From Endozoicomonas arenosclerae (GTDB lineage Bacteria > Pseudomonadota > Gammaproteobacteria > Pseudomonadales > Endozoicomonadaceae), in contig NZ_LASA01000089.1 of NCBI RefSeq assembly GCF_001562015.1, positions 1-41,194 of the forward strand: a stretch of 41,194 nt of DNA, read 5' to 3'. The notes beneath the pieces are model-generated. The model ran no database searches, was not told where the DNA came from, and saw only the letters and a list, made by a program, of their open reading frames with translations. How positions within the stretch are numbered: the first letter of the stretch is position 1; each line of letters opens with the position of its first letter. Shown here piece by piece: positions 25,809 through 35,292 of the stretch. The translations under genes and the position numbers were made by a program.

Positions 25809-27127
25809 TGGCAAAACAATCTTCCGTTCGACTGGCTGCCGCCAAAGTAATCAGTCGTGTAGTCTCCGGTGAATCCCTGAGTCAGGTGCTGCCTGAATAT
25901 CAGGAGTGCCTGCGAGATAAAGATCAGCCTCTCTTGGCAGAGCTTTGCTATGGGACACTTCGCTACTACTTCCGTCTCGATAGCTGGCTCAGTTCATTGA
26001 TGGACAAGCCTCTCAAGACTAAAGAACAGACCATACACAGTCTGATACTGGTTGGGCTCTATCAGCTGTTTTACACGCGTATTCCCGCCCATGCCGCTAT
26101 TGGAGAAACGGTTCAGGTCACTCGTATGCTGGGGAAAGCCTGGGCCAGAGGTCTGGTTAATGGGGTATTGAGAACAGCGCAGCGTCAGGAAGAAGAGCTT
26201 CAGGCCCTCTCTGATACTGACGACATTTGTCTCACAGCACATCCACAGTGGCTTATCGGAAAGATCAAAAAAGCATGGCCTGAACACTGGCAGGATATAG
26301 CTCGGGCTAACAACCAGCCGCCACCGATGACCCTGAGGGTCAATGAACAACACATCAAGCGTGACCGTTATCTGAAGAAGCTTCTGGACGACTGCATTCA
26401 GGCTTCTCCTTCACTGGTATCTCCCCAGGGAATCACTCTGGCCAGAGCCACCTCTGTCGATCAGCTGCCCGGCTTTTCTGACGGCGTTGTCAGTGTTCAG
26501 GATGAATCGGCCCAGCTTTCAGGCAACCTTCTTTCAGTCAAGGAAGGTGATCGGGTTCTGGACGCCTGCTGTGCTCCAGGAGGAAAGACCTGCCAGCTGC
26601 TGGAAATGAATCCTGGCATTGAGTTGGACGCTCTGGATGTCGATGAGAAGAGACTCACCCGAGTCCAGGAAAACCTTGATCGCATTGGTCTCAAGGCCAA
26701 ACTGATGACCGGTGATGGTACCCAGCCAGAGCAATGGTGGGATGGGCAGCCCTATGACCACATACTTCTGGACGCTCCTTGCTCTGCAACCGGTGTAATT
26801 CGCCGCCACCCGGATATTAAACTGCTTCGCAAACCAGAAGATATTGATGCCCTGGCAGAACTTCAAGGCAGGATTCTTAATACCATGTGGTCATTGCTGA
26901 AGCCCGGTGGCACACTGCTGTATGCAACCTGTTCTATTATGCCTGCAGAGAACAGCAAACAGATCGAAGCCTTTCTCCAGCAGAGTGAAGATGCCGAGTT
27001 GTTGCCTCTTCAGGGAGAGTGGGGACTCGATACCGGTTTTGGCCGGCAGATTCTGCCCGGATCAGGCGACGGCTTCTTTTACAGCCTGCTGAAAAAAGTG
27101 CCCACAGCAAAAGAAGAAGGCCAGTAA
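25808..27127 (+). CDS. rsmB: 16S rRNA (cytosine-967-C5)-methyltransferase
   Basis: A 439-residue SAM-dependent methyltransferase that modifies C967 of 16S rRNA. The N-terminal NusB-like helical domain spans about residues 1-140. The catalytic domain shows [17 protein letters not shown] for SAM binding, [39 protein letters not shown] with one catalytic-pair Cys, and [20 protein letters not shown] with the other. Length is close to E. coli RsmB (429). Translation is probably coupled to fmt through the one-base overlap. trkA follows after 5 bases. Confidence 0.96.
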   Translation: MAKQSSVRLAAAKVISRVVSGESLSQVLPEYQECLRDKDQPLLAELCYGTLRYYFRLDSWLSSLMDKPLKTKEQTIHSLILVGLYQLFYTRIPAHAAIGETVQVTRMLGKAWARGLVNGVLRTAQRQEEELQALSDTDDICLTAHPQWLIGKIKKAWPEHWQDIARANNQPPPMTLRVNEQHIKRDRYLKKLLDDCIQASPSLVSPQGITLARATSVDQLPGFSDGVVSVQDESAQLSGNLLSVKEGDRVLDACCAPGGKTCQLLEMNPGIELDALDVDEKRLTRVQENLDRIGLKAKLMTGDGTQPEQWWDGQPYDHILLDAPCSATGVIRRHPDIKLLRKPEDIDALAELQGRILNTMWSLLKPGGTLLYATCSIMPAENSKQIEAFLQQSEDAELLPLQGEWGLDTGFGRQILPGSGDGFFYSLLKKVPTAKEEGQ

Positions 27128-27132
27128 AGACT

Positions 27133-28506
27133 ATGAAAATCATCATTCTCGGTGCCGGACAAGTCGGTGGAACCCTGGCGGAAAACCTGGCCAACGAAGA
27201 AAACGACATCACGGTAGTGGATACCAATGGTGAACGGCTCAGGGAACTACAGGATCGCATAGATATCCGAACCATTCAGGGTATGGCGTCTTTTCCTTCT
27301 GTACTGAAACAGGCGGGTGCTGACGATGCCGATATGCTGGTGGCCGTCACCAACAGTGATGAAGTGAATATGGTTGCCTGCCAGATTGCCTACACCATGT
27401 TCCACACCCCATCCAAAATTGCCCGGATACGTCAGGCTGCTTACCTGAACAAGGAAAACCTGTTCGGTGATGACGCCCTGCCCATTGATGTATTGATCAG
27501 CCCCGAACAGGTTGTGACCAATTACATCCGCCGCCTTCTGGAACGACCCGGAGCACTGCAGGTTCTGGACTTTGCCGATGGCCGGGCTCAGCTGGTGGCC
27601 ATGAAAGCTTATTATGGCGGTCCACTGGTAGGCCAGGAACTGCGCTACCTCCGTGAACACATGCCTAACGTTGATACGCGTGTTGCTGCTGTCTTCCGTC
27701 GGGGCAAGGCCATCATGCCCAAGGGCACAACCGTCATTGAAGCTGATGACGAAGTGTTCTTCATTGCTGACCGTCGACATATCCGCGCGGTTATGAGTGA
27801 ACTGCAACGACTGGATGACGATTACAAGCGGATCATCATTGCCGGTGGCGGTAACATTGGCCTGCGTCTGGCCCAGTCAGCTGAAAATGATTTCAAGGTG
27901 AAAATCATTGAGCAGAATATGGAACGTTGCCAGTTCCTGTCAGAAACGCTGACCAAAGCCATGGTCTTCAACGGCAATGCATCCGATAAGGAATTGCTGA
28001 TTTCAGAGAATATTGAAGAGACGGATATTTTCTGTGCCCTGACCAACGATGACGAAGCCAACGTGATGGCAGCCATGCTGGCCAAGCGATTGGGTGCTCG
28101 TAAAGTTATGGCTCTGATCAACAATCCAGCCTACGTAGACCTGGTTCAGGGAGGCGAAATTGATATTGCAATTTCACCTCAACAAGCCACTATCGGCAGC
28201 CTGCTCAAGCATGTCCGTCGAGGCGATGTGGTGAATGTGCACTCATTGCGTCGCGGTGCAGCAGAGGCTATTGAAGCCATTGCCCATGGTGATGAAAACT
28301 CTTCAAGGGTAGTGGGTAAAACGGTACAACAGGTAGAGCTGCCACCGGGTACAACGATCGGAGCTATTGTCAGAAACGATGAGGTACTGATTGCACACGA
28401 CACTACTCGCATAGAATCTGGCGATCATATCATTCTGTTCCTGACCAACAAGAAACGTATCCACGAAGTAGAGCAACTCTTCCAGGTTGGACTGGGCTTC
28501 TTTTAA
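27133..28506 (+). CDS. trkA: Trk potassium transporter NAD-binding subunit
   Basis: A 457-residue peripheral membrane protein that gates the TrkH channel in response to nucleotides. It has two RCK halves, each with a Rossmann motif: [16 protein letters not shown] at the start and [16 protein letters not shown] near residue 235, each followed by a TrkA_C domain. The length is one residue less than E. coli TrkA. ATG 27133 was chosen over an upstream in-frame start at 27019, which overlaps rsmB coding sequence and lacks homology. Its channel partner trkH is encoded next, 241 bases downstream. Confidence 0.96.
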   Translation: MKIIILGAGQVGGTLAENLANEENDITVVDTNGERLRELQDRIDIRTIQGMASFPSVLKQAGADDADMLVAVTNSDEVNMVACQIAYTMFHTPSKIARIRQAAYLNKENLFGDDALPIDVLISPEQVVTNYIRRLLERPGALQVLDFADGRAQLVAMKAYYGGPLVGQELRYLREHMPNVDTRVAAVFRRGKAIMPKGTTVIEADDEVFFIADRRHIRAVMSELQRLDDDYKRIIIAGGGNIGLRLAQSAENDFKVKIIEQNMERCQFLSETLTKAMVFNGNASDKELLISENIEETDIFCALTNDDEANVMAAMLAKRLGARKVMALINNPAYVDLVQGGEIDIAISPQQATIGSLLKHVRRGDVVNVHSLRRGAAEAIEAIAHGDENSSRVVGKTVQQVELPPGTTIGAIVRNDEVLIAHDTTRIESGDHIILFLTNKKRIHEVEQLFQVGLGFF

Positions 28507-28537
28507 AAGATACCTTCCCAATCAGCTATTGATCGAA

Positions 28538-28575
28538 GAAAATCATTTCATCTTGTTAGGGATGAAATGATTTTC
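28538..28575. terminator. 15-bp perfect hairpin between trkA and trkH
   Basis: GAAAATCATTTCATC (28538-28552) pairs without mismatch with GATGAAATGATTTTC (28561-28575), loop of 8. It begins 31 bases after the trkA stop. The T-run forms part of the stem rather than following it. It may terminate or attenuate transcription between the two Trk genes. Confidence 0.5.
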
Positions 28576-28747
28576 GCGGTAAAATAGCGCCAGCGGTTTC
28601 CTTTTTCTCTTTAATAGAAGCTTGCACCGCAGACTTCATGCTTCAGCAACTGGGGGGTTGTAATGGAGCATTGATGGTCTTTACACGTAACGATAACTGA
28701 ATCAGACAGCATGGCCGTTGTCTGTATAACTAGAAAAACAGGGGCTT

Positions 28748-30196
28748 ATGCGGTTTTCTGTCATTTTACCCGTCCTGGGTATTCTTTTGATGCTGTTCAG
28801 CTTCTCCAGTCTACCGCCTCTGGCCGTAGCACTGATCTATGGAGAAGCAGAAGTTTCACTGTTTTTGTACACATTTTTTCTGACCTTCCTGATCGGTTTC
28901 TTTCTCTGGTTCCCATTCAGAAAGATCAAATCCGACCTGCGCACCCGTGACGGTTTTATTATTACCGTCCTCTTCTGGGTCGTTCTGGGGGGAATGGGCT
29001 CCCTGCCTTTATTGCTGATGACAGATCCAGCTCTGAGCGTAACGGATGCAGTGTTTGAATCTATGTCAGGATTGACTACGACCGGGGCGACAATCCTCAC
29101 CGGTATCGATGATCTCCCCAAATCGATTCTGTTTTACCGCCAGCAGCTTCAGTGGCTGGGAGGCATGGGTATTATTGTCCTGGCTGTAGCCATTATGCCC
29201 ATGCTGGGAATAGGGGGGATGCAGCTTTACCGGACAGAAACTCCAGGACCTATTAAAGACAACAAACTGACCCCCCGTATCAAGGAAACGGCGAAAGCTC
29301 TCTGGCTGCTTTATCTGACACTGACGGCAGTCTGTGCTCTGGGTTATTGGTTAGCGGGCATGAATCTTTTTGATGCGATAAGCCATAGCTTTTCCACCAT
29401 AGCCATTGGCGGCTTTTCTACCCACGATGCCAGTATTGGCTATTTTGAGTCACCCCTGATCAATGCCACAGCCACTTTCTTTATGCTGGTAGCCGGTATC
29501 AACTTTGCCCTGCATTTCTTCGCTTGGCGCAATAAATCCACTCACCATTACTGGAAAGATCCTGAGGTCCGGGCTTACCTTTTGATCCTTTTGGTGGTCT
29601 CTTTCATTACCGTTGCGGGTCTCTACTTCTCTGGCACTTATGATCTTGCCGACTCTCTGGATCACGGGATTTTTGAAGTAGTCTCCGTTGCGACCACAAC
29701 GGGTTATGCCACCAGCGGCTTCTCAGCCTGGCCAACCTTCCTGCCTCTTTTGCTGTTTATGACCAGTTTTGCCGGAGGATGTGCAGGATCAACGGCGGGT
29801 GGTATGAAAGTGATTCGTGTACTGCTGATTTTTAAACAGGGAGTAAGAGAACTTCGTCGTCTGGTTCATCCCAACGCTATTTTCTCAATAAAGCTGGGCG
29901 GCAAACCCGTTCACAGTAGAGTGGGTGAAGCGGTCTGGGGATTCTTTGCGACCTATGTTTTCCTGTTTGCCGTGATGATTCTGGCTGTCATGGCTACGGG
30001 TGTGGATCTGACTACAGCCTTTTCAACTGTAGCTTCCAGTATGAATAACCTGGGTCCGGCATTGGGCGAAGCGGCTGATAACTACGACTCACTGCCCGAT
30101 ACCGCAAAATGGATTTTGTGTTTTGCCATGCTTCTGGGTCGTCTGGAAATTTTCACCCTGCTGGTATTGTTTACTCCCACATTCTGGAAGTATTGA
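28748..30196 (+). CDS. trkH: Trk potassium uptake channel subunit TrkH
   Basis: A 482-residue inner-membrane protein (E. coli TrkH has 483) with about ten or more hydrophobic helices. The four selectivity-filter segments are visible: SGLTTTGATIL, FSTIAIGGFSTHD, SVATTTGYATSGFS and ASSMNNLGPALG. The intramembrane-loop region shows GCAGSTAGGMKVIR. It forms the potassium pathway and binds TrkA. AGGGG stands just before the ATG. A strong terminator follows, so trkH ends the transcript. Confidence 0.96.
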   Translation: MRFSVILPVLGILLMLFSFSSLPPLAVALIYGEAEVSLFLYTFFLTFLIGFFLWFPFRKIKSDLRTRDGFIITVLFWVVLGGMGSLPLLLMTDPALSVTDAVFESMSGLTTTGATILTGIDDLPKSILFYRQQLQWLGGMGIIVLAVAIMPMLGIGGMQLYRTETPGPIKDNKLTPRIKETAKALWLLYLTLTAVCALGYWLAGMNLFDAISHSFSTIAIGGFSTHDASIGYFESPLINATATFFMLVAGINFALHFFAWRNKSTHHYWKDPEVRAYLLILLVVSFITVAGLYFSGTYDLADSLDHGIFEVVSVATTTGYATSGFSAWPTFLPLLLFMTSFAGGCAGSTAGGMKVIRVLLIFKQGVRELRRLVHPNAIFSIKLGGKPVHSRVGEAVWGFFATYVFLFAVMILAVMATGVDLTTAFSTVASSMNNLGPALGEAADNYDSLPDTAKWILCFAMLLGRLEIFTLLVLFTPTFWKY

Positions 30197-30202
30197 GACT
30201 CC

Positions 30203-30237
30203 GTGCAGCCTGGTTTTCCAAACCGGGCTGCACTTTT
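30203..30237 (+). terminator. Rho-independent terminator of trkH
   Basis: GTGCAGCC (30203-30210) pairs with GGCTGCAC (30226-30233), then a T-G wobble and GGTTT/AAACC continue the stem to a 3-base loop; TTTT follows at 30234-30237. It sits between the convergent trkH and giant-protein genes. Confidence 0.85.
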
Positions 30238-30239
30238 CA

Positions 30240-33200
30240 TCAAACATCAGTCACAGCTGGGAACCTTTTCTCTAAATCAATCAAAATCTGCTCACCAAAA
30301 ATCCTGATTAAAGCGTTAGCCAGACTTTCTACTCCCATCGCATCAATGAATTGAGCCAATAAATTAGCCACTCTTTGTTCCAGAGCAGTGGGTTCCAGTG
30401 CCGAACTTTCTGCAGAAGGAAGAGTGAGAGCAAAGACTTTTAGATCTTCTTCAAACTCCTTATAGTCTCCACCAAAATCCGTTTCAATATAGTGACTGAT
30501 CAGACTAATAAATTGTTCATCTTGTGAATAAGCGGAGAGATACGCTCGCACCCTCTGACTTTGTAAGGCAGAAGCTCTTGATCTCTGTAGTAGCTGCAAT
30601 TCAGGCTGACTATCACGCCTTCTATGATCAATTCGATGCCTTGTCGTCTCAGGAGCACTTAATGTGTGCTCATGGAAACCTACTGGACCCCGTCGGCTTT
30701 CAGGCACTGAAAGTTGGGTATGAAAACCAGGATTAGGAAAAGGTAATAGATTTCCCGGAGAGGTTTCTGAATCGAGCAACCCCATTAACTCTCTGCTGCC
30801 ATGTTGACCGTTAGAGTTTTGATCCGAGTCAGGTGACGAAACCAGTATGTCAGGGGGCGATACCGAACCGGCAGGATAGTCAGTTAATCGATCATTTGCT
30901 CGACCTCGTGAGTAATCCCTCATAGTGCCATCCCTGCTAAATTCTCTGAGCCCATTCATGCTTGAATCCAGGTCAGGCCGGCTAATAGCTCTCCACATTT
31001 TGCCCAGCCAGGCTGGTGGCCTCAGATAGTCAGAAACTCTTCTATTGGGACTGGAAGACGGAGATGAATCTTGCGACGATTTAACTCCCAGCTTATTAAT
31101 GGCGCCTTCAGAGCCGTATTTCGCGTTTCTTCTCAAACCATGCCTTCTTTGTCCTTCAGAAGTTCGTCTTTGTCGGGTATCCAGCAGATTTTCCTGACTC
31201 CTGGATTCCTCGTGATCCAAAGCGGAGGGATCCGATGGATCACTTAAACGCCGTGTCTCTTCCTGCGATAGTTGACTGAGTTTTTCTGTGACCGTTAAGG
31301 TGGCATGGCTCACCATCATTTTGACCGACTCAAACAGGTGATTGAGATTGTCTCGTGCCAACTCTGGTAAAGCTCTGGCCTGTTTGTATAAAGCCCCTCT
31401 GATATCAACGTCGTATGATATAGCTTCCAGTTCTTCTGATGCCTGAAGATAACGAACTCTTTCCCTCTCGAGTTCTTCTTCTGTTTGTCGAGAAACTGAT
31501 TTCATTCTCGCCAACTGTCTTTCCAGCTCTATTAAGCGCGCCCTGTAGTGCTCGGCTTGCTGATGAACCAGGGCATACTCCCTGGCAGCGAGAGACTCGG
31601 GTACAAAACGTTTTACTGTACTTTCAAAGTGCTTCTTTTCTGCATCCAGAAGCTTTTTGTATTCCCATTCAACACTGGCCATAATATTTTCAAGCCGCTT
31701 GTAATGCTCCTGAAATCTGGACCAGCTTCTTAAATTTGCCTGCTCTATCTCAATCATTTGAGCATTGATATCCTGCCACATCTTATCAATGGCTTTAGCT
31801 CTCTCCTCAGACCATTCGACTGTTTTTTCACTCTGAGCCAAATCCCGATCAAAACGTTTTTGGAGGTCTCCCGATTTTTTATCACTGGCTCCTACCCGAC
31901 TGATCATTCTCTCTCTGAAATTCGAAGTGCGCTCTTTCACCTTTCTTTCCAGCTCTTCACGGCCCTCTTCAAGCGCATCATCCCGGACATGGCCTCTAAA
32001 GCTAAAACCACTGTATTCAAGCTTTAGCTGCTGACCTGTAATCTGGAATTCATACTCCATAGTGACGGTAAACATTCCATCCAGCTGCTTCTTGCTATCA
32101 GGTACCACCCAGGTATCAAATTCTTTATGAAAGATCAGTTTTAACCGTCCACTTGAGGTCAGCTCGACCAATACTGGTGTTGCCGAATCAATAGTATCCT
32201 CCCGGTTGGATGGGCTGATCATCCATCCTCCAGGCATCAGGAAATCCAGAAGATTATCCCGCCCCAATAAACGGTCAGTTCCGAAAACGGCGCCTCTGAG
32301 CGAGTTGGGAGAATCCTGATTCAGAACCATATAGAGAAGGACTTCCAGACCAGGCAACTGAGGGTCAAGAATTTCAGGCAATTCACAAACATTAGCCACT
32401 CTGGCAGCTGTCTCTATTCCAGCACTCACAGCCGACTCAGCTCGTAGCTGGGCAATCTGTCTATCAAGCTGTAGTCTTCTGTCTCCTGATGCCCTGTTTC
32501 TTTCAGCTTCCAGTTCAGTAATATCGACCTTTGGAAAACGCTTTCTGACATCCCTTATCAGACTGGCAGTATTCCCCAAGCTATAACTTTCGGCTTCCTC
32601 TCCCTCTGTAAGATATCTGAAAATGATCGGCAGTCGCTGACCGTCTCTCGCACACTGTTCTCGCCATCGACGAATCTCCTCCTCAGAAAAAGAAAGCCTT
32701 TCCGATTCGGTCAGAGACAGTATCCGGGTATGCAACTCAAGTCGTTTAAGCCGCTCTCTTAGCAAGCCCATAAAGGGTGATTGTTCATTGTAAATGACGC
32801 TATTGTGGGAAAAGCTTACAACCAGATCGGTTGAGTGCTGAGGGCTGGGTACTGAGATCTGTAGGTCCTGCCTTCCCATATTCAAATCTGCAGCCATACT
32901 TAGCATCTGCTCAGCATCCTGCTCTGTGAACAGCTTCATCACTTCCCGGGTTAAATAGGCATAACGACCATAATCCAGAATCAGTTTGACCAGCTCATCC
33001 AGTCCAATGGTTTCCCAGTCTTGCTGGAGATGACTGTAGGCTTTTTCCTCTTTGAAGAGCTTGATCAGACTCTCACGAAGCGCTATTTGTTTTTGCTCGA
33101 AGTTCTCAATACCTGTTCCGAGGATGGACAAGAGGCTGGCTATAAACTCTTCCTGATTACCTTCTTTAACCAGATGGTAACTGGAAAAAAGATCTGCAAG

Positions 33201-34811
33201 AAAAGATGTGTGTAAAGGATTCTGAATCAGAAAACCGTCATGACCTGTGGTGGATAGTTCTTCCGTGGTCCCGTCTCCATTCGGATCCTGATTGCCATCA
33301 GAAGCATGATCATTACTCCCTGTGTTATTCGGATCGGAATCAGGCTGCTCTTCTTCCCCTTCATCTTCATCATCATCACTGCTCGGGGGTGGCGTTGGGG
33401 AAGTCTTTTCTTTTCCATCCATATCAACGGGCTCTTCGTCAAAATCCGCAAGATCTGCGGTCAAAACATCTAGCCTGTTGGAAAGAATCTTTCTCAGTGT
33501 TTTCTCCCAGTATGAAGAAGTACCTTCCAGAGCCATTAGACGCTCAAGAACATCCCGCTTTTTCTTTTCTATATACTTTCTTCGCTCCTCAAGGGTCATT
33601 CCCTGCATGCGGATATGTTCTTCCAGCGCATCCACTTCTTCCTGTACTTTTTCTTCAATAGCAGGACGGAACGTTTCTAGCTCCGCCATATAAGCCTGCA
33701 TGAGTCCCCATTTCAGTTTTCTGCCAGAGATGTTTGGAGTCAGATATCGCAGTCTCGCCAGTATCTCTCCACCCAGTGATTGAGGCCGGCTACTAACAGG
33801 AGCGGACTGGTTTAGAGCTCTCTCAGTTTGTACTCTCTGGAGTTCATCAAGATCAGCCAGTATTAAAAGAATAATTTCTCTGAAAACGACAGCCGCTGGA
33901 GTATTCGCCACAGAGTCCAGAAGCCCATTCTGCTCAAGCCTATCCAGATAGTCCCTCAAGAGGTTCCGATAATGCATGAGTTCGCCAAGAGTCATATTCT
34001 CCATATCGGAGAGATCAAGACCTACCTCTGTCAAACCTGAGTCACCCACCAGTGAAAGCAGGTCGAGCACTTCTATCAGAACAGCTTGAATCTGTGCATT
34101 ATGGGTAAAATCAATAACGGATAGTTCTGGGGGAAGGTTTTCAACTACCGGAGCAGCAGGTTGATAGAGTTCATCATTGCCAAGGAAAATGTCGGGATCT
34201 GGAGTAGCCACAGAAGCCCCTGGCAGACCGGGAATAAATACCCTTCGCCCCGGCATCATTTCCTTCATGATATCCTGTTTTTTCAGGATCTCTTCCGGGC
34301 TTTTGGGGAAACCTCTGCCACTCCATTTTCTAGGATCGTATTTTATAGAGTTACTCGATAAAGCGGAGCTTCCAGCTTGAGACCAGTCACTGATAACCTT
34401 AAGAAATCTGAGAGTAAAAGGTAATTTAACAAGCTCGTAGAGCCATTGAGAAACATTACCCGAGAAGCTCGTTACTTCCAGAGCAATGAAAGCCTTGAAA
34501 TGAAAAACATAATCCGACTGTTGAGTTGCAAGCCCAGTTCGACATTCTGCAAAAAGGTTTTTCGAAATCGGAAAGAACATCTCATCCTCTGAGCTGACTT
34601 CACTTTCGGATTCATTACTCAGCGCTTCTGATTCTATAACAGCCTCTTTAACTGCAACCAGATCACAGGCGTAAGTGCTTTGAACCTCTCCTTCCCCAAG
34701 GCTGATTTCAACATAGCTGGACTCTGTATTATTTATGCTGCTCATGAGGGTGGCAGGCAGAGCAGTACATCCCAGTAAACCCAGCTTTATCCATAAAATT
34801 CGTGGCGTCAT
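30240..34811 (-). CDS. Unrecognised 1523-residue exported coiled-coil protein
   Basis: I recognise no known family. Residues 1-25 look like a signal sequence (KLGLLGCTALPA); LLGC could be an imperfect lipobox at Cys15. Residues 225-450 are helical and charged. A low-complexity acidic linker (about 457-520, DDDEDEGEEE) follows, then another helical part. Residues about 810-940 look like a beta-rich domain (for example GRLKLIFHKEFDTWVV and FTVTMEYEFQI). A long coiled coil runs 945-1190, a Ser/Pro/Arg-rich probably disordered tail 1190-1415, and a helical C-terminus 1420-1523. No repeats, transmembrane barrel or toxin motif is evident. It stands alone, convergent to trkH and divergent from glyQ, in a place where related genomes have no such gene as far as I remember. 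A surface or host-directed role is possible but unproven. Confidence 0.75.
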   Translation of the reverse strand: MTPRILWIKLGLLGCTALPATLMSSINNTESSYVEISLGEGEVQSTYACDLVAVKEAVIESEALSNESESEVSSEDEMFFPISKNLFAECRTGLATQQSDYVFHFKAFIALEVTSFSGNVSQWLYELVKLPFTLRFLKVISDWSQAGSSALSSNSIKYDPRKWSGRGFPKSPEEILKKQDIMKEMMPGRRVFIPGLPGASVATPDPDIFLGNDELYQPAAPVVENLPPELSVIDFTHNAQIQAVLIEVLDLLSLVGDSGLTEVGLDLSDMENMTLGELMHYRNLLRDYLDRLEQNGLLDSVANTPAAVVFREIILLILADLDELQRVQTERALNQSAPVSSRPQSLGGEILARLRYLTPNISGRKLKWGLMQAYMAELETFRPAIEEKVQEEVDALEEHIRMQGMTLEERRKYIEKKKRDVLERLMALEGTSSYWEKTLRKILSNRLDVLTADLADFDEEPVDMDGKEKTSPTPPPSSDDDEDEGEEEQPDSDPNNTGSNDHASDGNQDPNGDGTTEELSTTGHDGFLIQNPLHTSFLADLFSSYHLVKEGNQEEFIASLLSILGTGIENFEQKQIALRESLIKLFKEEKAYSHLQQDWETIGLDELVKLILDYGRYAYLTREVMKLFTEQDAEQMLSMAADLNMGRQDLQISVPSPQHSTDLVVSFSHNSVIYNEQSPFMGLLRERLKRLELHTRILSLTESERLSFSEEEIRRWREQCARDGQRLPIIFRYLTEGEEAESYSLGNTASLIRDVRKRFPKVDITELEAERNRASGDRRLQLDRQIAQLRAESAVSAGIETAARVANVCELPEILDPQLPGLEVLLYMVLNQDSPNSLRGAVFGTDRLLGRDNLLDFLMPGGWMISPSNREDTIDSATPVLVELTSSGRLKLIFHKEFDTWVVPDSKKQLDGMFTVTMEYEFQITGQQLKLEYSGFSFRGHVRDDALEEGREELERKVKERTSNFRERMISRVGASDKKSGDLQKRFDRDLAQSEKTVEWSEERAKAIDKMWQDINAQMIEIEQANLRSWSRFQEHYKRLENIMASVEWEYKKLLDAEKKHFESTVKRFVPESLAAREYALVHQQAEHYRARLIELERQLARMKSVSRQTEEELERERVRYLQASEELEAISYDVDIRGALYKQARALPELARDNLNHLFESVKMMVSHATLTVTEKLSQLSQEETRRLSDPSDPSALDHEESRSQENLLDTRQRRTSEGQRRHGLRRNAKYGSEGAINKLGVKSSQDSSPSSSPNRRVSDYLRPPAWLGKMWRAISRPDLDSSMNGLREFSRDGTMRDYSRGRANDRLTDYPAGSVSPPDILVSSPDSDQNSNGQHGSRELMGLLDSETSPGNLLPFPNPGFHTQLSVPESRRGPVGFHEHTLSAPETTRHRIDHRRRDSQPELQLLQRSRASALQSQRVRAYLSAYSQDEQFISLISHYIETDFGGDYKEFEEDLKVFALTLPSAESSALEPTALEQRVANLLAQFIDAMGVESLANALIRIFGEQILIDLEKRFPAVTDV

Positions 34812-34965
34812 AAAATCTTTCTATTGAGGGCTTATCAACCCGAATTGATATCACTCCAAGGAAAGTAGTTCAGACGCCAGATTCAGTTTGTTTTTTGGAC
34901 GGTTATATTGTTTTGATTTGTAATCAACGCTCATTCATATTTATCAAAAGCATTCTTTAGAAAAG

Positions 34966-35061
34966 TTATTCACATCTACTAACAACTTATCCACATTATT
35001 TTCACTCTTTTTTTTATCCACTGCCCAGTATTCTCTGAGACCTTTGAGAAGGTTATTCACA
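34966..35061 (+). promoter_or_regulatory. Cluster of four DnaA-box-like sites
   Basis: TTATTCACA (34966-34974), TTATCCACA (34987-34995), TTATCCACT (35014-35022, one mismatch) and TTATTCACA (35053-35061) all read on the plus strand within 96 bases. Three match the consensus TTATNCACA exactly. A T-rich and A-rich stretch lies to the left (about 34885-34960) and could be an unwinding region. The site may be part of a replication origin, a DnaA-titrating site or a DnaA-controlled promoter for glyQS. Confidence 0.6.
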
Positions 35062-35113
35062 ACACCTCCATTTCCAGAGGCCCAGAACGGTATCCGCCCT
35101 TTAGTCAAAGCGG

Positions 35114-35119
35114 TATAAT
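35114..35119 (+). promoter_or_regulatory. Candidate -10 element upstream of glyQS
   Basis: A perfect TATAAT lies inside the inverted repeat GCGG-TATAAT-CCGC (35110-35123). No good -35 hexamer is present, so activation by a bound protein, perhaps DnaA at the boxes just upstream, is possible. A leader of about 165 bases would result. Confidence 0.35.
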
Positions 35120-35216
35120 CCGCTGCTGTTTCTAAAAAATGCCATCTTTCTTATATGCACAGTGGGCTTTTTTATGCTCATGCTGTCAGTGGTATTGCAA
35201 GCGCCCGGGCTTAAAT

Positions 35217-35232
35217 TGTCGAAGCTTCGACA
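35217..35232. promoter_or_regulatory. Perfect 16-bp palindrome in the glyQS leader
   Basis: TGTCGAAGCTTCGACA is its own reverse complement. It lies 61 bases before the glyQ start, just after a smaller palindrome GCCCGGGC (35203-35210). It may be an operator for a dimeric regulator or an RNA hairpin. Confidence 0.45.
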
Positions 35233-35292
35233 GGCTGTTGACTGCCGGGATAGAGGAATAAAGCCTAATTTGAGCCTCCATGAGGTAGTACT

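Noticed and set aside
34966-35061. Firm call of oriC
   Set aside because: No GATC-rich 13-mers, no dnaA or dnaN beside it and no skew data; only the box cluster itself is supported.
35124-35292. T-box riboswitch upstream of glyQS
   Set aside because: No T-box consensus or antiterminator arrangement was seen, and T-boxes are not expected in this group.
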